Made by a program: the position numbers and the translations under genes. Source: a virus. From it: a stretch of DNA of 25,116 nt. Shown here piece after piece: positions 13,515 through 21,026 of the stretch (the stretch's first letter is position 1; the number at the start of each line of letters is the position of its first letter). Location: positions 1 to 25,116 of the IMG/VR virus record IMGVR_UViG_3300022858_000343. One strand, 5' to 3'. Under the pieces are notes generated by a model. It ran no database searches, was not told the origin of the DNA, and saw nothing but the letters and a program-made list of their open reading frames with translations.

Positions 13515-14126
13515 ATGAGAGATACAAAAGAAGCAACTTGGGGAATTTCAATCGATGATGATTATTGTGAATGGAGGTTTCCCATCCAGATCAGCGGTAA
13601 CGAATGTATTGCAAGTGTATATAAGAAAATAACGAGGCTATTAGGCTCCCCAGAATTTGATGGAATGCTGCGGAAAAACCGTATAAAGCCCACAAAGCTG
13701 GAGGACAAAATGGAAACATACACCGTAAATGGAGTGACGTACAAGCAGTTGGAGGATATCACAGTAAAGGCGTTGATATGGGTGGGGGCGAGGGATATGG
13801 ACGCTGACAAGCTGACTATAGGAGGTTGGCTTGATTCACGTAACTCAAAAATCCGTGGCTTTTCTTATTTAGAAGTTATTCCATTTGATACCGCCCTCGA
13901 CTACGCCTCATCCTGTTCTGAATATCTACTTGTTTTGCTCGTAGATCAGGGGTTCGTGGAGGTGGTGGAGGAAATTGACATAGATTACATATTCAGAACG
14001 CACGGAATTCAGAAACGAACCTCTGGAAATTTGGGAAATAAGTCGGTTTATTTGAATGAAGACTATTCGTGGACACTTGAAAAAGACGACGAGAACATAC
14101 TGTGCTTGGTCCCAAAACAGAAGTAA
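13515..14126 (+). CDS. Hypothetical protein with a possible internal start, 203 aa
   Basis: Not recognised. The start at 13515 has AGGAGGT upstream. The first 65 residues (ending KPTKLEDK) read like a separate small domain. At residue 66 (13710) there is an ATG with the site GGAGGACAAA directly before it, the same 13-mer as at the start of the 12482 gene, so a shorter 138-aa protein (METYTVNGVTYKQL...) may also be made. The second part has helical and beta stretches (EYLLVLLVDQGFVEVVEEIDIDYIF) with no clear motif. It is followed by a 58-aa gene after a 27-nt gap. Function unknown. Confidence 0.7.
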   Translation: MRDTKEATWGISIDDDYCEWRFPIQISGNECIASVYKKITRLLGSPEFDGMLRKNRIKPTKLEDKMETYTVNGVTYKQLEDITVKALIWVGARDMDADKLTIGGWLDSRNSKIRGFSYLEVIPFDTALDYASSCSEYLLVLLVDQGFVEVVEEIDIDYIFRTHGIQKRTSGNLGNKSVYLNEDYSWTLEKDDENILCLVPKQK

Positions 14127-14153
14127 TCTCCAGTTCGCGGAGGTACCAATACC

Positions 14154-14330
14154 ATGAAAATTGAAACCATAAAGAATGAACTCGGCGAGTTTGTAAGTTG
14201 TGTTTGTAACGAGTGTCATGTTGCTCACACGGTAGATTGTGGAAATGCGAAACTTGCATACAGTGTAATCAATAAGTTCAGGGTCAGGCACGAAAGGTGC
14301 GATTCTTTACCAAGAAACAAAACAAAATAG
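14154..14330 (+). CDS. Small Cys-containing protein, 58 aa
   Basis: A 58-aa frame starting MKIETIKNELGEFVSCVCNE. It follows GGAGGT at about nine bases and ends TAG at 14328. It has CVCNECHVAH in the middle and two more Cys (VDCG near 29, ERCD near 49), so a small zinc-binding fold is possible. A basic tail ends with NKTK. It lies between two other unannotated small genes of the same operon. No function is proposed. Confidence 0.6.
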   Translation: MKIETIKNELGEFVSCVCNECHVAHTVDCGNAKLAYSVINKFRVRHERCDSLPRNKTK

Positions 14331-14344
14331 GAAAGGAGGGAAAC

Positions 14345-14518
14345 ATGAGTGATATGCAAGAAGTGAATGACGACCTTATGAAGGGTTTTCAGTACATGAA
14401 CAGAGCTTTCGGAAATTGTGATGATGAATCACTTTCAGAGCTTCAGGGGTTGTATGATGACATGGCAAGTCTGACAACATTTACAAGCGAAGAATTGTAT
14501 TCAGACCCAGAAAAATAA
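14345..14518 (+). CDS. Small acidic hypothetical protein, 57 aa
   Basis: The start is ATG at 14345 (MSDMQEVNDDLMKGFQYM), preceded by AAAGGAGGG; the longer reading to 14297 would run through the previous gene. The product is strongly acidic (DDLMKGF, CDDESLSELQGLYDDMAS, SEELYSDPEK) and helical. Acidic early phage proteins are often inhibitors or DNA mimics, but nothing in the sequence proves that here. Confidence 0.65.
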   Translation: MSDMQEVNDDLMKGFQYMNRAFGNCDDESLSELQGLYDDMASLTTFTSEELYSDPEK

Positions 14519-14535
14519 GAAAGGTGGTGAAAAAC

Positions 14536-14952
14536 GTGATAAGAAACAAAAACTTCATATGTAGCAAAATGTCAATGACAGACGTTACGCGGGCTTTTGA
14601 GTGTGGAAAGAAACCCAAAGAGTATGTCTATGACACGCTGATTGAAGAAGGTTGGATAAGAAAAATAGGTGATAGATTCTTTGCACCTACAGAAAAACTT
14701 TTGAACGAAGCCTTCCTTCCAGTTTGTGTGTCGTTGGATGAAAACCAGAGGCGATATCTTTCCAATAACACCCACTTTTACCGAGTCGATTTACTTAATG
14801 CTTTTGGTGGGGAACAAACATCGGAGCAGATTGTCAAAAAGCTCATCGCGAAAGGATATATTGTGTTGGATGACAGCAAGAGATACCGGAAAAGTGGTGC
14901 TCTTGAAGAATTTTTGGCAGATGGTGATGATACTTTTATGTGGAACGATTAA
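14536..14952 (+). CDS. Hypothetical protein, possible winged-helix-like, 138 aa
   Basis: I choose GTG at 14536 (MIRNKNFICSK) because AAGGTGG is placed about eight bases upstream; GTG codons at 14524 and 14527 lie inside that site. The N-terminal half 'SMTDVTRAFECGKKPKEYVYDTLIEEGWIRKIGDRFFAPTEK' has a helix-helix-helix then beta-hairpin rhythm like a winged helix, and 'SEQIVKKLIAKGYIVLDDSKRYRKSG' repeats that rhythm. A DNA-binding role is possible but weak. Its site and spacing to the next gene support a real CDS. Confidence 0.6.
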   Translation: MIRNKNFICSKMSMTDVTRAFECGKKPKEYVYDTLIEEGWIRKIGDRFFAPTEKLLNEAFLPVCVSLDENQRRYLSNNTHFYRVDLLNAFGGEQTSEQIVKKLIAKGYIVLDDSKRYRKSGALEEFLADGDDTFMWND

Positions 14953-14964
14953 CTGGAGGTGTTT

Positions 14965-15462
14965 ATGAATATTTACAAGGTGACATATAAAGATAGTGGC
15001 GGTGGTTATATCTGGGATGAACTGGTTACATTAACGAAGTGGAACAGTGGATATGGCGACCAAAGAATGAAGGAGTCTGGTGCTACAAGCGCAGTTTTTC
15101 AAATTTTCGCGCAGGAACAGGAAGTTCGTGGAGCGTTCACACCCTTCAGAACAGAACAAACAACCGCAGAACCCTTGGCCTGGAAAACTTCTTTTTCTGG
15201 GTCTGAACGGAATCTTGGTGTTGCGGTGGAGCCAATTTCTCGCGGTGAAATGTGTATTCGTGATGCAAGTGGATTGATTAAATCAGCATCAAATCTCAAC
15301 CCGCCACACCACAATAAAGAGTGGAGTGCTTTTGAAAAAAGTAGATTGGCGGAAAAACTGAAGCACTTTCTTTTTTACAATGCCAAAGTACACGGGCGGA
15401 CAGAAGGTGCGATTGCAAACAAGACAGAACAGTATCTCAAAGACAGAAGGAGGGGCAAATAA
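14965..15462 (+). CDS. Hypothetical protein with SANT/Myb-like C-terminus, 165 aa
   Basis: The start is ATG at 14965 (MNIYKVTYKDSGGGYIW) after GGAGGT; a GTG two codons upstream falls inside the site. The C-terminal 50 residues read 'EWSAFEKSRLAEKLKHFLFY' then 'GRTEGAIANKTEQYLKDRRR'. The W-x-x-x-E start and the GRT-x-x-A-I-x-x-K third helix resemble the SANT/Myb DNA-binding unit. The N-terminal part is beta-rich and unassigned. The stop overlaps the next start (TAATG). It may bind DNA as an early regulator; the N-terminal role is unknown. Confidence 0.6.
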   Translation: MNIYKVTYKDSGGGYIWDELVTLTKWNSGYGDQRMKESGATSAVFQIFAQEQEVRGAFTPFRTEQTTAEPLAWKTSFSGSERNLGVAVEPISRGEMCIRDASGLIKSASNLNPPHHNKEWSAFEKSRLAEKLKHFLFYNAKVHGRTEGAIANKTEQYLKDRRRGK

Positions 15463-15719
15463 TGGCTGATGAAATTAAGGGAACCACTATCACACAAGAA
15501 GATATTGACAGATACAAGAAGATGCAGGCCATGGTGGCAGAATACAGAAAAACCCTTGCACCCAAGAAGGAAGCCATTGTTGCCTCAATCCAGAAGTTAC
15601 CAATGAAAGATATTGTAGAAATATTGGCCTTCGAGGGCAAGACTGGAATGAACTATGATTTTGAGTGGGAGGAAAAGCCGTACACCATGAGAATTTCTCT
15701 CAGGAAAACGGCTGGGTAG
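15462..15719 (+). CDS. Hypothetical protein, 85 aa
   Basis: MADEIKGTTITQEDIDRYKK begins at the ATG overlapping the previous stop, with AGGAGGGG upstream. It is a helical protein with a charged repeat (MQAMVAEYRKTLAPKKEAIVASIQKL) followed by 'EGKTGMNYDFEWEEKPYTMRISLRKTAG', which may be a beta-hairpin. Not recognised. It is the last of the small genes before the helicase leader. Confidence 0.65.
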   Translation: MADEIKGTTITQEDIDRYKKMQAMVAEYRKTLAPKKEAIVASIQKLPMKDIVEILAFEGKTGMNYDFEWEEKPYTMRISLRKTAG

Positions 15720-15755
15720 GTAGCATAACATCACGTGGTAGGAAGCATATTGGAA

Positions 15756-15803
15756 GGTGTGGTCGGAATATGGAGGGTGCTACCCCCTTCACCGACCAGC
15801 ACC
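15756..15803 (+). promoter_or_regulatory. Leader hairpin before the SNF2 helicase
   Basis: GGTG-TGGTCGG (15756-15766) pairs with CCGACCA-c-GCACC (15792-15803), eleven pairs with a one-base bulge. The 25-nt loop holds GGAGGGTG, a copy of the true ribosome site GGAGGGTG (15813-15820) before the ATG at 15823, and then CCCCCTTC, which could pair with either copy. This suggests a translational switch for the helicase; it is not experimentally known. Confidence 0.55.
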
Positions 15804-15822
15804 GACAACTCTGGAGGGTGTT

Positions 15823-17541
15823 ATGGAAACTGAAAACAAAATACGAGCAAACATATTTAACTATAACGGAGAAGACAACTCTTTACGTTGCGAATCGTAT
15901 GAGGGCGGATATATTGGCTTGAAGGGTGGGGTATGGAAAAAACCAATCTATATTTACCCAATGAGCACCGCTAATATAGATATTCTTTTTAAATTATACA
16001 AGCATGATTCAGAAGATAGGTGGGGTGTAAAGAATTTATGGCAACCATCTCTTGTATATGAACTTCAACGGCTTTATAAAGATAAGTTCGACATGGCTGG
16101 GAACCTACGGTTTCTTCACTCACTAACACTTGATTCTGTTAAGAGGTATCCAACGCCATTTAAATTAGCAGGGAATGACCTTGAGCCATTCGCAAACCAG
16201 ATGGTATCACAATATTGGCAGAAGTATGTGAAAGAGCATGCACTACTCTGGGAAATGGGAACTGGGAAGACACGAAGTATAGTTGAAGCGTTTGAGATAA
16301 AAAAGAAGGATGAAAAGGTAAAAAACTGTCTTGTTTTGTGTCCCTTATCAATGGTTGATAAATGGATAGTCGAGATTGAGAAGTGGAGTGGTTGCAAAGA
16401 TGCAGTTGGACTCTGTGGTTCAAGGGCCGACAAGGTTGAGGCATTATCGTTGGGTTTCACCTGGGTTGTTGCTACTTTTGAAACAGCATACAGATTAGAA
16501 AAAGAATTACTAAGCATTGTAAACACAAAATGGATGGTTGTTCTTGATGAATTTACTAAAATAAAAAATCCTTATGCAAAAAGGTCGAAAACGTGTGTCA
16601 AACTGGGATTAAAAACAAAGCACAAGAATATTCTAAGCGGCACACCAATCACGCAGAACGCATATGATATATTTACACCATTTATGTTTCTTGATAATGG
16701 AGAAACATTCGGATTAAACTATGAAGATTTTTTGCGCAAGTACTTTTGGACAAATGGGTATAAGAAAATAGCAATGTCCGGTTCACTTCAAAGAATATCA
16801 GACCTGATCTTTGATAAATCAACACGATTCAGGAAGAAGGAGTGTATTGACATTCCTGATAAAATATATGATACAATTCCTATAGAATTACCGCCGGAAA
16901 ACAAACAGAAGTATGATGAAATGGTACAATATGCAATCGCTCAGCTTATGAGTGGTGAAATTGTAACCGCACCTATTATACTGGTACAGTTGCTACGACT
17001 CAGCCAGATAACATCCGGTTTTGCAGTAGATGAAGTTGGACAGACCATAGATTTTGTCAAGCAACCAAAGCTGGATGCATTTCAGGACATACTTGATGGT
17101 TCCAATGGAACAAAGATTATTGCGTGGTCAAGATTTAAACATGATATAGACAGAATAGCTGAACGGTGTAATGAAAGTGGGGTAAGGGCTGTTAAATTAT
17201 ATGGAGATACAAAACAGGAAGAACGAACAGCCAATATCAAAGCGTTTCAAGAAGAACCAGACTGCAAGGTGATAGTTGGTACAGCCGGAACAGGTGGACA
17301 CGGTATTGATTTGGTTGCTGGGAATATTGTGGTTTATTACTCGAACTCATATTCTTTGGAGCAGAGGTTGCAAAGTGAGGACAGGACACACAGAGCAGGG
17401 CAAAGAAACCAAGTGCAGTATATAGACCTACTGTGTAAGAAAACTGTGGACATTGCAATATATAAGATACTACGTGAGAAGAAAAGCATAGCAGACGTGG
17501 TAACAAGAGACAATGTATTTGGTATGCTAACAAATAATTAG
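15823..17541 (+). CDS. SNF2-family (SF2) DNA helicase/translocase
   Basis: A 572-aa superfamily-2 ATPase. The start at 15823 (METENKIRAN) has GGAGGG; the upstream frame lies within the leader hairpin. The Walker A is EMGTGKT (about 144-150), motif II reads DEFT (242-245) rather than DEAH, motif III is SGTP (272-275), and motif VI is QSEDRTHRAGQ (about 517-527), the Snf2 signature. 'VVLDEFTKIKNP' matches the DExx-x-IKN form of phage Snf2-like enzymes. An N-terminal region of about 110 residues is unassigned. It probably moves along duplex DNA to remodel replication or recombination intermediates. It neighbours a radical SAM and a nuclease gene. Confidence 0.92.
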   Translation: METENKIRANIFNYNGEDNSLRCESYEGGYIGLKGGVWKKPIYIYPMSTANIDILFKLYKHDSEDRWGVKNLWQPSLVYELQRLYKDKFDMAGNLRFLHSLTLDSVKRYPTPFKLAGNDLEPFANQMVSQYWQKYVKEHALLWEMGTGKTRSIVEAFEIKKKDEKVKNCLVLCPLSMVDKWIVEIEKWSGCKDAVGLCGSRADKVEALSLGFTWVVATFETAYRLEKELLSIVNTKWMVVLDEFTKIKNPYAKRSKTCVKLGLKTKHKNILSGTPITQNAYDIFTPFMFLDNGETFGLNYEDFLRKYFWTNGYKKIAMSGSLQRISDLIFDKSTRFRKKECIDIPDKIYDTIPIELPPENKQKYDEMVQYAIAQLMSGEIVTAPIILVQLLRLSQITSGFAVDEVGQTIDFVKQPKLDAFQDILDGSNGTKIIAWSRFKHDIDRIAERCNESGVRAVKLYGDTKQEERTANIKAFQEEPDCKVIVGTAGTGGHGIDLVAGNIVVYYSNSYSLEQRLQSEDRTHRAGQRNQVQYIDLLCKKTVDIAIYKILREKKSIADVVTRDNVFGMLTNN

Positions 17542-17557
17542 AAAGGGGATGTGTGTT

Positions 17558-17803
17558 ATGAAGCTAAAACAGAAATCTCTAACACAAAAAGCTAAAGATG
17601 CTGGTCTTGTTATGCCGACTGGTGGAAACAGACGACTTTACCGCAAGGCGTTGAAGGCCAAGATAAAAGAATTAAAGAAACAGAAAACTGTTGCCGTCAA
17701 ATCCCAAGTGAATTGGTTTGAAAAACTTATGGACGAGGAGCTAAGTGTAGTGTTACCGCTTGATGGTACAACAGTGGAGGCTATTTTAAATGGCAACGAT
17801 TAA
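17558..17803 (+). CDS. Small basic hypothetical protein, 81 aa
   Basis: The start is ATG at 17558 (MKLKQKSLTQKAKDAGLVMP); an ATG at 17549 abuts GGGG without spacing. The N-terminal two-thirds is strongly basic (RRLYRKALKAKIKELKKQKTVAVKSQ), likely helical and able to bind nucleic acid; the rest is acidic (FEKLMDEELSVVLPLDGTTVEAIL). It overlaps the radical SAM start by 14 nt. No function is proposed beyond possible DNA/RNA binding. Confidence 0.7.
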   Translation: MKLKQKSLTQKAKDAGLVMPTGGNRRLYRKALKAKIKELKKQKTVAVKSQVNWFEKLMDEELSVVLPLDGTTVEAILNGND

Positions 17804-18683
17804 CCTGCTCACTGATGCACCAAACTATAACTTGGCTCTGATGAAACTAAGTGCATGGCACAAAGCACAAGGAGATACAGTTTTTTTAAATGAACCATTA
17901 CAACCTGCGGAGAAAACCTATGCAAGCATACTTTTTGATTGGAACAAAGACAAGTTTTTCGCTGATGTTTATGGTGGGCCACAATTTCCTACCGTTAATT
18001 TACCACCAGAAGTGGAACGTATGCGACCTGACTATGAATTATATAACATCGACCACTCTCTTGGATATACATTCAGACCCTGTTATCGTCATTGCGATTT
18101 TTGCTTAGTCAAAACATTTAAGTTCCCAGATAAAAAGCACCACTCAATTTGGGAATTTCACGAAGAAAGGTTTGATAAGATATGTTTGATGAACAACAAC
18201 ACATTTATAGACCCACTATGGAAATCAACATTCCAAGAAATATGGGATGCGGATTTAAAAGTAATGGAACATGGTATGGATATAAGGTTGTTGGATAATG
18301 AGAAAATCGAGGCGATAAAAAATACCAAGTTTAGTGGCAAACTACACTTTGCGTGGGACAGAATGAGAGATAAAAAAAATATATTAACTGGTCTTAGGTT
18401 GCTCAAAGAATATAAAATACACAGCAGGATGTATGTTTTGTGTGGATATGATTCTACCATGGAAGAAGACCTTGAGCGGTGTCAGACCATAGTAGATTAC
18501 AATCAAGTTCCATATGTAATGCCATTCAATCTAACCAAAACGGTTAGGTTATTTAAAGGATTTATGAATGCACCAGCTAATTGGTGGCACGGCAAAGAAA
18601 ACATAACCTTAGAGTGGGAAAAGTTTCAACGTGGAAAAAAATATGTTAAGATGGATGAAGGACAAACAGATTTGTTTGAATGA
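17790..18683 (+). CDS. Radical SAM protein
   Basis: A 297-aa enzyme with C98-YRH-C102-DF-C105, the CxxxCxxC motif that binds the [4Fe-4S] cluster used to cleave S-adenosylmethionine. The first 90 residues (INLLTDAPNYNLALMKLSAWHKAQGDTV) resemble the cobalamin-binding-like N-terminal domain of B12-dependent radical SAM enzymes, though no DxHxxG cobalamin motif is seen. Downstream 'GMDIRLLDNEKIEAIKNTKFSGKLHFAWD' and 'RMYVLCGYDSTMEEDLERCQTI' fit the TIM-barrel half. GGAGG precedes the ATG at 17790. It lies among DNA-replication genes, so the substrate might be nucleic acid or a nucleotide, but that is open. Confidence 0.88.
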   Translation: MATINLLTDAPNYNLALMKLSAWHKAQGDTVFLNEPLQPAEKTYASILFDWNKDKFFADVYGGPQFPTVNLPPEVERMRPDYELYNIDHSLGYTFRPCYRHCDFCLVKTFKFPDKKHHSIWEFHEERFDKICLMNNNTFIDPLWKSTFQEIWDADLKVMEHGMDIRLLDNEKIEAIKNTKFSGKLHFAWDRMRDKKNILTGLRLLKEYKIHSRMYVLCGYDSTMEEDLERCQTIVDYNQVPYVMPFNLTKTVRLFKGFMNAPANWWHGKENITLEWEKFQRGKKYVKMDEGQTDLFE

Positions 18684-18694
18684 AAGGACTAACA

Positions 18695-19678
18695 ATGGAA
18701 AAATTATATGTTCATCAGCACGATGTAGCCGACTTTACACAATGCAGATTCAGATTCTACCTATCTTTTGTGTTGGGCCTTGCACCCATAATAAACAAAA
18801 GTTGGCTTGACGTGGGTTCTGCGTTCTCCAAAGCATTGGAGGTTGTTTATCTCACCGGTGAATTAGCAAACGGAATGGCAACAATCTATTCTATGCAAGA
18901 AGATTTGAAACTGTTGGCCAGATCGCAAGACAGAATGGATGATATTGATAATGATTGTTGCATGACGGTAGCTATGTTGAGTGCGTACCACAAGAAATAT
19001 ATTGAGAACTCTACCGATGAAATAAAGCCAGAGTTTCGTATCGAAACACCAATAAAGAACCATCCAAATTTTGTATATGTGTGTAGGCTTGACGGATTAA
19101 AGAATAACAATATTATTATTGAAGACAAAACAACAGCAAAAATCGAGAAGGATTTAATCGAACACCTTCCAACGAACTTCCAAGTCAATTCATATTGGAA
19201 CGCTCTCTTGGTCAACGGATATAAGATAGGAAAAATAAACTATAGGTACACACAAAAGACACAGATACGCAGAAAGAAAACTGAAACAGTTGAAGCATTT
19301 CAGTTGAGGATAATGGATAAATATCACCAAGAAGCAGATACACTTCTACACGAAGAAGAACTGTTGCTCGACACCTCAGTGTTAAAATCATTTAACGAAG
19401 ACCTCGACTGGTATATATCAGAAATAGAACGAGCGTACAACTACAATAGGTGGCCAAAGAATGGTACAATGTGTCGAACTGGATTCAATACAAGTTGTAA
19501 GTTCTTGAAGTATTGTTACAACCCAACGGAAGAAACTATCAATACATACTTTAAACCAGAGAAAACACCACACAAATACGAACAAGAAAAACGAGAATAC
19601 ATGCGCGATTTGTTTATGGAAATGATAAGAGCACAGGTAAACTTCAAGAAAGGAAAACGAATCTATGAAACCACTTGA
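18695..19678 (+). CDS. Cas4/RecB-like PD-(D/E)XK nuclease
   Basis: A 327-aa nuclease. I choose ATG at 18695 (MEKLYVHQHDVADF) with AAAGGA upstream; an ATG at 18680 overlaps the previous stop and cannot be excluded. The catalytic signature is D133 (CRLDGL), E143-x-K145 (IIEDK) and the QxxxY motif Q163-Y167, matching RecB/Cas4-type motifs. Cys17 and Cys260, 268 and 274 (MCRTGFNTSCKFLKYC) could hold an Fe-S cluster as in Cas4 and AddB. It should act as an exonuclease or single-strand processing enzyme with the Sak4-like protein downstream. No CRISPR locus is present, so a role in recombination is favoured. Confidence 0.88.
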   Translation: MEKLYVHQHDVADFTQCRFRFYLSFVLGLAPIINKSWLDVGSAFSKALEVVYLTGELANGMATIYSMQEDLKLLARSQDRMDDIDNDCCMTVAMLSAYHKKYIENSTDEIKPEFRIETPIKNHPNFVYVCRLDGLKNNNIIIEDKTTAKIEKDLIEHLPTNFQVNSYWNALLVNGYKIGKINYRYTQKTQIRRKKTETVEAFQLRIMDKYHQEADTLLHEEELLLDTSVLKSFNEDLDWYISEIERAYNYNRWPKNGTMCRTGFNTSCKFLKYCYNPTEETINTYFKPEKTPHKYEQEKREYMRDLFMEMIRAQVNFKKGKRIYETT

Positions 19679-20015
19679 CGAAGAACTTGTTGTTGAAGAA
19701 ATCTTTGATAAAATTAAGAAAGTTTTTCCAGATGTAACTACACCAGATATTGGCAATGTTCATTTTATTGAAAGTTTCAGGTTTGATGGACTCGCTAACA
19801 TCTACCACATAAAACTAAATCTGTCAATGTTTGAAGACATAAGTATACAAAATAAAAGATTGGTGCACGTTGTATTACATGAACTCGTACATTATAATGG
19901 ATTCATGCATCATAAAGAATCATTTTATAATAAACTTGAAATACTGGAAAGGGGGTGGAGTGAAGCATACGAGGAACTAACAACGAACAACAAAACAAGT
20001 GTGGAAGGAGAATGA
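19665..20015 (+). CDS. SprT/YgjP-like HExxH metalloprotein
   Basis: A 116-aa protein with HELVH at residues 72-76 and then His82-His83 in 'YNGFMHHKESF'. This HExxH-x5-H-H-x3-F arrangement resembles SprT/YgjP-type zinc metalloproteases and formally also the HExxHxxGxxH consensus. The N-terminus is helical (DEELVVEEIFDKIKKVF). The ATG at 19665 overlaps the nuclease stop by 14 nt, and AAAGGA lies about ten bases upstream. It is short for a full protease, so it may be a minimal fold. SprT proteins act on DNA-protein crosslinks, which would fit replication, but that is inference. Confidence 0.75.
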   Translation: MKPLDEELVVEEIFDKIKKVFPDVTTPDIGNVHFIESFRFDGLANIYHIKLNLSMFEDISIQNKRLVHVVLHELVHYNGFMHHKESFYNKLEILERGWSEAYEELTTNNKTSVEGE

Positions 20016-20016
20016 A

Positions 20017-20748
20017 ATGGCACTACCGACAGAAAAAACAAAACCGAAGTTGGGATTATGGCAACATCCCATACTGTTGTACGGCCCTCCCAAAATAGGC
20101 AAGTCAACTCTTTTGGCGGAGATACCAGACAACTTGTTCTTTAACACTGGTGGAGGATTGGATGCCCTTGAGGTTTTTCAAGTTCCGATACCAACATGGG
20201 AAGCGTTTGAGGAAAGAGCAACAGAGTTCCTTGCAGGTGGACATTCTTACAAGGTTCTGACAATAGATACCATTGATAGATTGCACAAGCTGGCAATTAC
20301 AAAGGTAATCACTGACAGAAACATATCCCACCCACAAGATTTGGAATTTGGGAAAGGATATGATCTTGTAAAGGACTTGATGATGCGTCCACTTATGAAA
20401 TTAGCGTTGTCAAAATATGGATTTATCTTGGTATCTCATACAAAGGAAGTAGAAATTACATCACGGATAAGGAAATATACCAAGACAATGCCGACTTTAC
20501 AAGACCACGTGTGGCAGTTGGTTGATTCCATAACTGGTATCATTATGTTGTATGATACCGAAACAGATAAAGAAAATAATGTTAAACGGGTACTTCGTGT
20601 TAAGCCTAACGAAAGCTATATCGCTGGAGACAGAACCGGTAGGTTGGCAAAGCACGGAGATATTTTATTGGATGATGGTAAAAATAACTGGGCTAAGATA
20701 GAAAACATATTCACTGGCCCAGCACCACAACAGGGGCTTAAGGTATGA
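20017..20748 (+). CDS. Sak4-like RecA-fold ATPase (phage recombinase)
   Basis: A 243-aa single-domain ATPase. The start is ATG at 20017 (MALPTEKTKPKL) one base after the upstream stop, with AAGGAG. Walker A is GPPKIGKST (residues 23-31), Walker B 'VLTIDTID' (Asp 84), and 'FILVSHTKEVE' is a sensor-like strand. The set matches the AAA_24 / Sak4 family, single-strand annealing or RecA-like proteins found next to SSB-like genes in phages. It should promote annealing recombination on SSB-coated DNA. Nuclease upstream and SSB-like protein downstream support that. Confidence 0.88.
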   Translation: MALPTEKTKPKLGLWQHPILLYGPPKIGKSTLLAEIPDNLFFNTGGGLDALEVFQVPIPTWEAFEERATEFLAGGHSYKVLTIDTIDRLHKLAITKVITDRNISHPQDLEFGKGYDLVKDLMMRPLMKLALSKYGFILVSHTKEVEITSRIRKYTKTMPTLQDHVWQLVDSITGIIMLYDTETDKENNVKRVLRVKPNESYIAGDRTGRLAKHGDILLDDGKNNWAKIENIFTGPAPQQGLKV

Positions 20749-21026
20749 GTGGAGAAAAGATAGAACCAAAAAAAGAAACGCGGGTTATTTGGGTTCATGG
20801 CATGGCGATAATCGGAAAGTCCACCAAGGATGAGGGGGGATTGGAAGATACGTTGTTCTTTCAACAAACAGAGGGGGGAATGAGGTTCGCCGTTGTGCCG
20901 GGAAACCCAAAGAACGTAGTGTTTTATGATATAGGAATGTCCTATATCGTGACATCAGAAAAGTTGATAACGGCATACAACGAAGCAATTGTTAAATTAA
21001 AAGGAAAGGAGAAAAAAATATTATGA
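20745..21026 (+). CDS. Small P-loop-like protein, possible Sak4 fragment
   Basis: A 93-aa protein coupled to both neighbours (ATGA on each side). Residues 14-27 read VIWVHGMAIIGKST, a formal Walker A (GMAIIGKST), followed by 'LEDTLFFQQTEGG'. The spacing and words match the start of the Sak4-like protein just upstream (PILLYGPPKIGKST ... PDNLFFNTGGG). There is no Walker B, so it cannot be a complete ATPase. It could be a truncated duplicate, a small partner, or a P-loop-like coincidence. The rest (AVVPGNPKNVVFYDIGMSYIV) is beta-rich. Confidence 0.65.
   Translation: MSGEKIEPKKETRVIWVHGMAIIGKSTKDEGGLEDTLFFQQTEGGMRFAVVPGNPKNVVFYDIGMSYIVTSEKLITAYNEAIVKLKGKEKKIL

Noticed and set aside
16116-16526. 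136-aa minus-strand frame in the helicase
   Set aside because: It overlaps the Snf2 motifs on the other strand and has no translation signal.
18695-19678. True Cas4 of a CRISPR adaptation module
   Set aside because: No cas1, cas2 or CRISPR array is present; the setting with Sak4 and SSB-like genes fits phage recombination.
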